Source of the DNA: Flavobacterium amnicola
GTDB lineage: Bacteria; Bacteroidota; Bacteroidia; Flavobacteriales; Flavobacteriaceae
NCBI RefSeq assembly: GCF_004122165.1
Contig: NZ_SBKO01000001.1
Span: 806,001-870,000 of the forward strand
Length of the DNA stretch: 64,000 bases
Direction: 5' to 3'
The stretch's first letter is position 1. Every line of letters starts with the position of its first letter. The translations under genes were made by a program, and so were the position numbers. The notes under the pieces are model-generated. The model did not search any database and was not told the DNA's origin. It was given only the letters and a program-made list of their open reading frames with translations. Positions 59,216-64,000 of the stretch are shown in pieces.

Positions 59216-59731
59216 TTATTGAGAAAGCGAAGCTACAAAATCTTCGACTTCTTTTTTCTGTAAAGCGTATTTTTCTTGTAATGCTGAACCAATTCCCATT
59301 TTAGCATAATAGTCTAAAGCCTTGTTGGCAAAGAAGAGCTGTTGGTGTTTGGGAACATCTGGCACTTGCGGATAGGTTTTGTGAAACAACATTTCGTAAT
59401 ACGCTTGCCATTCGCGTTCGTTCCGGTCGTCTATGAAATTTCCAATGGCTTTTTGCCCTACATGAATCATTTCGTGTGCGATTAAGTTGAGCATTAACGT
59501 AAACTCAAATTCAAAGGTATTTTCCGGAATTCGGATTACTTGTGGCAAACCAAAAGTACCTTCGGTGGTCATTAAAATGTATTTGGGTTCGGCTTTTTCG
59601 CGCAATTGAAATTCTCCGAAGTTAGGGTGTTTGATGTCATACGCTTCAATCACAAAATTAGCTGCCGCGATGGTTTCCCCTAATTCGTGATAGGTTTGGA
59701 TGGTTTGTAGTATTTCCGAGTAGGGTTTCAT
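59216..59731 (-). CDS. HExxH metalloprotein, unknown function
   Basis: A protein of 171 residues with one zinc-protease-like motif, LIAHEMIHVGQKAIG, and a following Glu (EREWQAYYEMLF) that could be the third ligand. There is no signal peptide, so it is cytosolic. The pattern resembles SprT-like or gluzincin minimal peptidases but is not assignable with certainty. It lies 9 nt after radA and 18 nt before the AsmA/GT51 gene on the same strand, so it is part of their operon. Confidence 0.75.
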   Translation of the reverse strand: MKPYSEILQTIQTYHELGETIAAANFVIEAYDIKHPNFGEFQLREKAEPKYILMTTEGTFGLPQVIRIPENTFEFEFTLMLNLIAHEMIHVGQKAIGNFIDDRNEREWQAYYEMLFHKTYPQVPDVPKHQQLFFANKALDYYAKMGIGSALQEKYALQKKEVEDFVASLSQ

Positions 59732-59740
59732 AAATAAATT

Positions 59741-61102
59741 TTACCCAAACAATTCGCTCGCCACGTCTTCAATCTTCGCTACCATTTTGATTTTGATTGC
59801 GGTATTTTTCAAAGTGACTTTGTTGTATTTGGAAATAAAGATGGTTGAAAATCCTAATTTTTCGGCTTCTTGAATGCGCTGGTCGACACGATTTACGGGA
59901 CGAATTTCGCCCGAAAGTCCTACTTCGCCTGCAAAGCAAAAATCTTTATCGATCGAGATGTCTTCGTTAGAAGATAAAATAGCGGCTACTACTGCCAAAT
60001 CGATGGCGGTGTCATCTACCGAAATACCCCCCGTAATGTTTAAAAAGACGTCTTTTGCTCCTAAACGAAACCCGGCACGTTTTTCCAAAACGGCCAAAAT
60101 CATGTTCAGTCGTTTGGCATTGTAACCTGTGGTACTTCGTTGTGGCGTGCCATAAACGGCAGTTGAAACTAGCGCTTGAATTTCTATCATTAAAGGACGC
60201 ATGCCTTCTAGAGTAGAAGCAATGGCGGTTCCTGATAATTCCTCGTTTTTGTGTGAAATTAAGATTTCAGATGGGTTGGAAACTTCTCGTAATCCGGAGC
60301 CTTGCATTTCATAAATGCCCAATTCGGCCGTAGAACCAAAACGGTTTTTAAGCGAACGCAAAATGCGGTACACGTGATTTCGGTCCCCTTCGAATTGCAA
60401 AACGGTATCGACCATGTGTTCCAAAATTTTAGGGCCAGCAATGGTGCCATCTTTGGTGATATGGCCAATTAAAATCACCGGAACATTGGTTTCTTTGGTA
60501 AATTTTATCAATTCTGCGGTGGTTTCGCGAATTTGCGAAATGCTTCCGGCAGAAGACTCGATATAATCAGTATGAAGCGTTTGAATCGAATCGATAATCA
60601 CGATTTCAGGTTCTATTTCTTCAATTTGGCGAAAGATGTTTTGTGTTTTGGTTTCGGTTAAAATATAGCAATTATCGCTGTCGGGTGTAATTCTCTCGGC
60701 GCGCATTTTGATTTGCTTCTGACTTTCTTCTCCCGAAACGTATAAGGTTTTGTAGGGTAATTTTAAAGAAATTTGAAGTAACAAGGTGCTTTTTCCGATA
60801 CCCGGTTCACCACCTAAAAGCGTTAAAGAGCCTGGAACTAATCCGCCTCCTAAAACACGATTTAGTTCGCCGTCGGTTGTATCCATTCGGATTTCTTCAC
60901 CCGAATCGATTTCTTTTATTTTTAAGGGTTTAGAAGCCTTTTTAACCGAAGAAGTTTCGGTTTTCCAACTTGCTTTTTCTTCCTTTTGAATAATTTCTTC
61001 AACAATCGTATTCCATTCTTTGCAAGCGTTGCACTGACCTTGCCATTTGGCATATTGGCTTCCGCAGCTTTGGCAAAAAAAAGACGTTTTTATTTTGGCC
61101 AT
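59741..61102 (-). CDS. radA: DNA repair protein RadA
   Basis: A RecA-related ATPase that processes recombination intermediates by branch migration. The 453-residue chain has the N-terminal zinc finger (CQSCGSQYAKWQGQCNAC), Walker A GGEPGIGKSTLL (~95-105), the RadA-specific SLKNRFGS motif, and a C-terminal Lon-protease-like domain. It starts 9 nt after the esterase-like gene stop and continues into the metalloprotein gene after 9 nt. Confidence 0.96.
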   Translation of the reverse strand: MAKIKTSFFCQSCGSQYAKWQGQCNACKEWNTIVEEIIQKEEKASWKTETSSVKKASKPLKIKEIDSGEEIRMDTTDGELNRVLGGGLVPGSLTLLGGEPGIGKSTLLLQISLKLPYKTLYVSGEESQKQIKMRAERITPDSDNCYILTETKTQNIFRQIEEIEPEIVIIDSIQTLHTDYIESSAGSISQIRETTAELIKFTKETNVPVILIGHITKDGTIAGPKILEHMVDTVLQFEGDRNHVYRILRSLKNRFGSTAELGIYEMQGSGLREVSNPSEILISHKNEELSGTAIASTLEGMRPLMIEIQALVSTAVYGTPQRSTTGYNAKRLNMILAVLEKRAGFRLGAKDVFLNITGGISVDDTAIDLAVVAAILSSNEDISIDKDFCFAGEVGLSGEIRPVNRVDQRIQEAEKLGFSTIFISKYNKVTLKNTAIKIKMVAKIEDVASELFG

Positions 61103-61111
61103 GTATCTAAA

Positions 61112-62410
61112 TTATTCGCTTTTTTTCTCTTCTTTTTTAGGTTCTTCTGCTGGAGCATCTGTAGGTACGTCTGTTGGAGTCTCTGCTGGTGTTTCTTCTA
61201 GCAAATCTTCAGTTTTTTTGTCTTTTCCTTTTCCGCCTTTTAGTTTGTCTTTTTTGGGCATCAAGGCTTTTAAATCTTCTGCCTTATTCATCATCATGTC
61301 TTTGGTTAAATCGCCAATTTCTTCTTTAATAAAGGCATTTTGATAAAACTTCATGGCTTTTTTAAGGTCGTTTCTTTTTTCCCAATACATGCCCATGTGG
61401 TAATCATACAACATTGATTTTTCATATTGCTGACCCGATATTTGAGCCAATTGTTCGTATTCGTACCAGGCTTCATTTTTCTTGATAGCCGCTTCAATGG
61501 CTTTCATATCGCTTAGACGCATTTTCATTTTTACACCCAGCGCTTTGTCAATCATTTCATATTTTTTGTTCAAATAATCAACATAGCCTTCTTTTAATAC
61601 AACAATTTTTTCTTGATATTCGATAGAAGAAATAGGTTGGTACACCGAAAAAATTTGGTATAAAGCACTTGGAGCTGCATTGGGAGCAATGCCATAATGT
61701 GCAATTCCTTTAAAATCATCAAATTTATAATTCAAAGTAGACGTTGAGTCTTTTTTAATAGCTTTAATGTTTTCGTCTAATTTTTTAATTTGTTTTTGAA
61801 ATTTTTTCAAATCACCATCGGCAGTAGCCTGATAATAAAAAATAGGGGTTTTTAAAACGCTTAAACGTTGCGCTACACGTTGCTCCATTCCAGCAGCTAA
61901 TTCAGGGCTCATAGAAATGTAGGCGTTAAACAACGGGATTTCTTTGTATAAGAAAGCATTGATGAATCCTGCAGTCGTATCTAAACCTGCAATGACTTTA
62001 AACGGAGAAAGTCTGTATTTTTTTTCTAAATGTGGTAATAATTCGGTGCCGATAAATTCGAAAAAAGCAGCTCCTTTCCCTTTTGGTAATCCCGTATTTT
62101 CATCAAATTCGGAATCGTCATAACGCTCGTTGTTCTTGTTTTGTCCAATTCCAACCAAAACAACATCAGGCATATCGTCCCAATATTTTCCATAGGTTAG
62201 ATTGCCATCAAAAATGCCAAATAAATATTCGCTATCCAAAACCAGCACCATAGGATATACTCGTTCTGGGTTTTTATCATAATTTGCGGGTAGTTTTACG
62301 GTGATTTCTCTTTTAGCTCCCAATTTTGCTGAGTAAAACTGGTCTACAGTAGTTTGAGATACAAGTGTGATGGAAAAGAATAAGGCTACACTTAGGAAAA
62401 TATTTTTCAT
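61112..62410 (-). CDS. Exported esterase-fold protein lacking the catalytic serine
   Basis: A protein of 432 residues. Signal peptide 1-19 (ends TLVSQ). An esterase D/IroE-type alpha/beta-hydrolase domain (~20-275) follows: VYPMVLVLDSEYLFG, VVLVGIGQNKNNERYDD and VIAGLDTTAGFINAF. The last should be the nucleophile elbow, normally GHSxGG; here it reads GLDTTAG, with Asp144 in place of Ser. A His-like segment (GIAHYGIAP) is still present. TPR-like helices (~320-380) and a Glu/Pro/Lys-rich tail complete the chain. It is probably a binding or structural protein rather than an enzyme. It is in the panD-radA run. Confidence 0.78.
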   Translation of the reverse strand: MKNIFLSVALFFSITLVSQTTVDQFYSAKLGAKREITVKLPANYDKNPERVYPMVLVLDSEYLFGIFDGNLTYGKYWDDMPDVVLVGIGQNKNNERYDDSEFDENTGLPKGKGAAFFEFIGTELLPHLEKKYRLSPFKVIAGLDTTAGFINAFLYKEIPLFNAYISMSPELAAGMEQRVAQRLSVLKTPIFYYQATADGDLKKFQKQIKKLDENIKAIKKDSTSTLNYKFDDFKGIAHYGIAPNAAPSALYQIFSVYQPISSIEYQEKIVVLKEGYVDYLNKKYEMIDKALGVKMKMRLSDMKAIEAAIKKNEAWYEYEQLAQISGQQYEKSMLYDYHMGMYWEKRNDLKKAMKFYQNAFIKEEIGDLTKDMMMNKAEDLKALMPKKDKLKGGKGKDKKTEDLLEETPAETPTDVPTDAPAEEPKKEEKKSE

Positions 62411-62454
62411 AACTTAAATTATTACATTGCTGATAGAAAGAGCAAGATAATAAT

Positions 62455-63417
62455 TTATTTCTTTCGAGTCACTATTGGCAATAGCAAAAAGGCAAATATT
62501 CCCATTAAAATAGTGATCAGTAATTGGGAAGTCCAAATTATCCAACCGAAAGCGTTACCCGCTTCCAAAGGAATGCTGTATAAAAAGAGAATTTTAGCAA
62601 TTAAAACAGGGAAAAATCCAAAGCCACCATTGGTAAATGACATGGTTAATCCGCCAATAACGAAGGCAACTATTATCGTTCCGATGCTTATGTTGCTGGT
62701 AGCTTCAAGGGAAAACACGGTGATGTAAAACATCAGGATATAGGACAGCCAAATCAACAAGGTAAAAAACAAATATTTCCATTTATTGGGCATGTGCATG
62801 ACACTGAAAATACCTTCTTTTAATCCTGTTACTTTGGTTTTAAAAAGTAAAATATATTTCCAATTGGAATAGCTGTACAATAAGACAAAGGTCAAAAATA
62901 AAACCAACCCAATGATCAGGATAGTAATCAGTTTTGAAACAGGAATGTAAAATAATAGAAAATTTTTAAGAGTGTGAAATTCTAGTGCTAACGCCGTGAA
63001 TACAAAAGCCAACAAAAAGAATAAATCGACAATTCTTTCTGCAATAATGGTTCCAAAAGCCTTATCAAAAGGAACGTCTTGGTATTTTTTCAGAATTAAG
63101 GCTCTTGAAAATTCACCCGAACGTGGTATGGTCAAATTCACAAAATAACCCACACTTACCGCTAATAGATTCAATTTGAAGTTTGGCGTAACACCAATTT
63201 CGGTTAAGGAATATTTCCAACGATAGGCTCTGAAAATATAACTGAAGACTGCAATTACTAAGGAGATTAAGACGTAATTGTAATTGGCTGTTTTAAAATA
63301 GCTTTTCATTTGAGCAATTTGCTCAGGAGAAAAAGAATTGTAAGTGTAATAGGTGAGTCCAGCCCCTAGTAATAAAGGAATAATAATGCCAGCATAGGAA
63401 CTAACTTTTGCTTTCAA
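62455..63417 (-). CDS. Flippase-like (UPF0104/LPG synthase TM region) membrane protein
   Basis: A protein of 320 residues with about eight transmembrane helices and no soluble domain. Family marks include VSYIFRAYRWKYSL-like sequence near helix 2, FVNLTIPRSGEFSRALILKK, and the late Gly/Asn-rich FTNGGFGFFPV. It belongs to the membrane domain shared with lysyl-phosphatidylglycerol flippases (AglD/MprF type) and probably moves a lipid or lipid-linked molecule; the substrate is unknown. It lies 2 nt after panD. Confidence 0.85.
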   Translation of the reverse strand: MKAKVSSYAGIIIPLLLGAGLTYYTYNSFSPEQIAQMKSYFKTANYNYVLISLVIAVFSYIFRAYRWKYSLTEIGVTPNFKLNLLAVSVGYFVNLTIPRSGEFSRALILKKYQDVPFDKAFGTIIAERIVDLFFLLAFVFTALALEFHTLKNFLLFYIPVSKLITILIIGLVLFLTFVLLYSYSNWKYILLFKTKVTGLKEGIFSVMHMPNKWKYLFFTLLIWLSYILMFYITVFSLEATSNISIGTIIVAFVIGGLTMSFTNGGFGFFPVLIAKILFLYSIPLEAGNAFGWIIWTSQLLITILMGIFAFLLLPIVTRKK

Positions 63418-63419
63418 AA

Positions 63420-63770
63420 TTATTGTAACAAGTTGGTTTCTTCGTTTGGAAAAACGATGGCAGGTTTAAAACTTTTGGCTTCTGCAATATCAAGACTACC
63501 GTAGGCAATAATGATGATGATATCGTCTTTGTGTACTTTACGAGCGGCGGGTCCGTTTAGTGTGATTTCGCCACTATTTCTTGGTCCGGTAATTGCATAG
63601 GTTTCCAATCTTTCGCCATTGTTAATGTTTACGATAGATACTTTTTCACCTTCAAAAATATTGGAAGCCTCCATTAAAGCTTCGTCAATAGTAATACTGC
63701 CAATATAATTTAAATCGGCACCTGTTACCCTTACTCGGTGTATTTTAGATTTTACAACTTGAATTCGCAT
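63420..63770 (-). CDS. panD: Aspartate 1-decarboxylase
   Basis: Makes beta-alanine from L-aspartate for pantothenate and CoA. A protein of 116 residues; a pyruvoyl enzyme self-cleaved at the Gly-Ser in [13 protein letters not shown], which creates the active group on the new alpha chain. [16 protein letters not shown] near the middle is also typical. It is 14 nt after panC, so the two form a pan operon, with the flippase gene 2 nt downstream. Confidence 0.95.
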   Translation of the reverse strand: MRIQVVKSKIHRVRVTGADLNYIGSITIDEALMEASNIFEGEKVSIVNINNGERLETYAITGPRNSGEITLNGPAARKVHKDDIIIIIAYGSLDIAEAKSFKPAIVFPNEETNLLQ

Positions 63771-63784
63771 ACTGCAAAATTAAA

Positions 63785-64000
63785 TTATTTTAATGAAATG
63801 TTATCTATCAAACGAATATTGTTTACAAAAACAGCAATAAAACCTCTGTATTGTTTCGATTTGCTCTTTCTTTTGCATTCTAAAAGTGTTTTTTCATCGG
63901 CAATTTCGAAATATTCCAAAGTAAACAGAGATTGTTTTTTAAACTGATTGGTGACCCAATCGCTTACTTGTTTAGCACTTTTTTTGCCAAACAATTGTTT
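63785..64000 (-). CDS. panC: Pantoate-beta-alanine ligase, C-terminal part
   Basis: The frame is open to the end of the window, so only the last ~71 residues are seen. The segment (KQLFGKKSAKQVSDWV, LEYFEIADEKTL, YRGFIAVFVNNIRLIDNI) matches the C-terminal domain of PanC, which joins pantoate and beta-alanine in an ATP-dependent step. It is followed 14 nt later by panD, which makes its substrate. Confidence 0.9.
   Translation of the reverse strand, partial: KQLFGKKSAKQVSDWVTNQFKKQSLFTLEYFEIADEKTLLECKRKSKSKQYRGFIAVFVNNIRLIDNISLK

Overview
The window reads as a chromosomal segment of an AT-rich member of the Bacteroidota, most likely Flavobacteriaceae and close to Flavobacterium. Supporting signs are a PorP/SprF protein, two secreted proteins ending in type IX secretion (T9SS) type A sorting domains, Bacteroidota-type promoters (TANNTTTG -7 boxes), A-rich leaders instead of Shine-Dalgarno sites, an OlsF-like acyltransferase fusion, and an AraC-hemA divergent pair. 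Coding density is very high: no gap exceeds about 215 bases. I see no rRNA, tRNA, CRISPR array, insertion sequence or prophage.

Layout. 1-2.4 kb: end of a PorP/SprF gene and an OmpA-family gene, probably the tail of a T9SS-substrate operon. 2.4-7.3 kb (minus): class I fumarase, a secreted leucine-rich-repeat protein, a lipoprotein and a SpmA/SpmB-like membrane protein. 7.4-10.4 kb (plus): a subtilisin-like protease with P-domain and T9SS tail. 10.4-24.3 kb (minus): exonuclease, Ogt, cytochrome c lipoprotein, hemB, an S23-family four-helix-bundle gene, hemF, DUF3575, hemE, hemD, TM2 protein, a dehydrogenase, an M13 peptidase and a 1144-residue T9SS beta-propeller protein. 24.4-28.5 kb (plus): SCO1 and mfd. 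28.5-30.5 kb (minus): ACT-like protein, YraN, LD-carboxypeptidase. 30.6-38.4 kb (plus): metG operon with HAD and CAT-like genes, bacilliredoxin, plsC, acyl-ACP desaturase, HD hydrolase. 38.5-43.9 kb (minus): a tight hemH-hemJ-histidine kinase-crotonase-secreted protein operon. 44.1-46.4 kb (plus): three tandem paralogous secreted proteins. 46.5-49.8 kb: AraC regulator divergent from hemA-hemC. 49.8-52.3 kb: a small accessory module (two lipoproteins and a divergent XRE regulator). 52.3-64 kb: olsF-like, xth, OmpA lipoprotein and aldo/keto reductase genes, then a minus-strand run panC-panD-flippase-pseudo-esterase-radA-metalloprotein-transglycosylase.

Eight tetrapyrrole genes lie here (hemA, C, D, B, E, F, J, H). 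From ALA onward they give the classical protoporphyrin route, with oxygen-dependent HemF, HemJ and ferrochelatase; hemL is not in the window. They form three separate transcription units: hemAC, hemDE-(DUF3575)-F-S23-B, and hemHJ. This looks like a broken-up version of a usually contiguous set.

The most unusual signal is a set of degenerate heptanucleotide tandem arrays. Three unrelated five-unit (35 bp) arrays end 5-10 nt before the start codons of hemB, hemE and the acyl-ACP desaturase gene. A fourth, three-unit array precedes the S23 gene, so that S23 is bracketed by inverted copies of the same GTTAAC-type heptamer inside the hem operon. Other leads are TAGCG half-sites between araC and hemA, a JAMM-like motif in an uncharacterised lipoprotein with an operator-like palindrome next to its XRE neighbour, and an esterase-fold protein lacking its catalytic serine.
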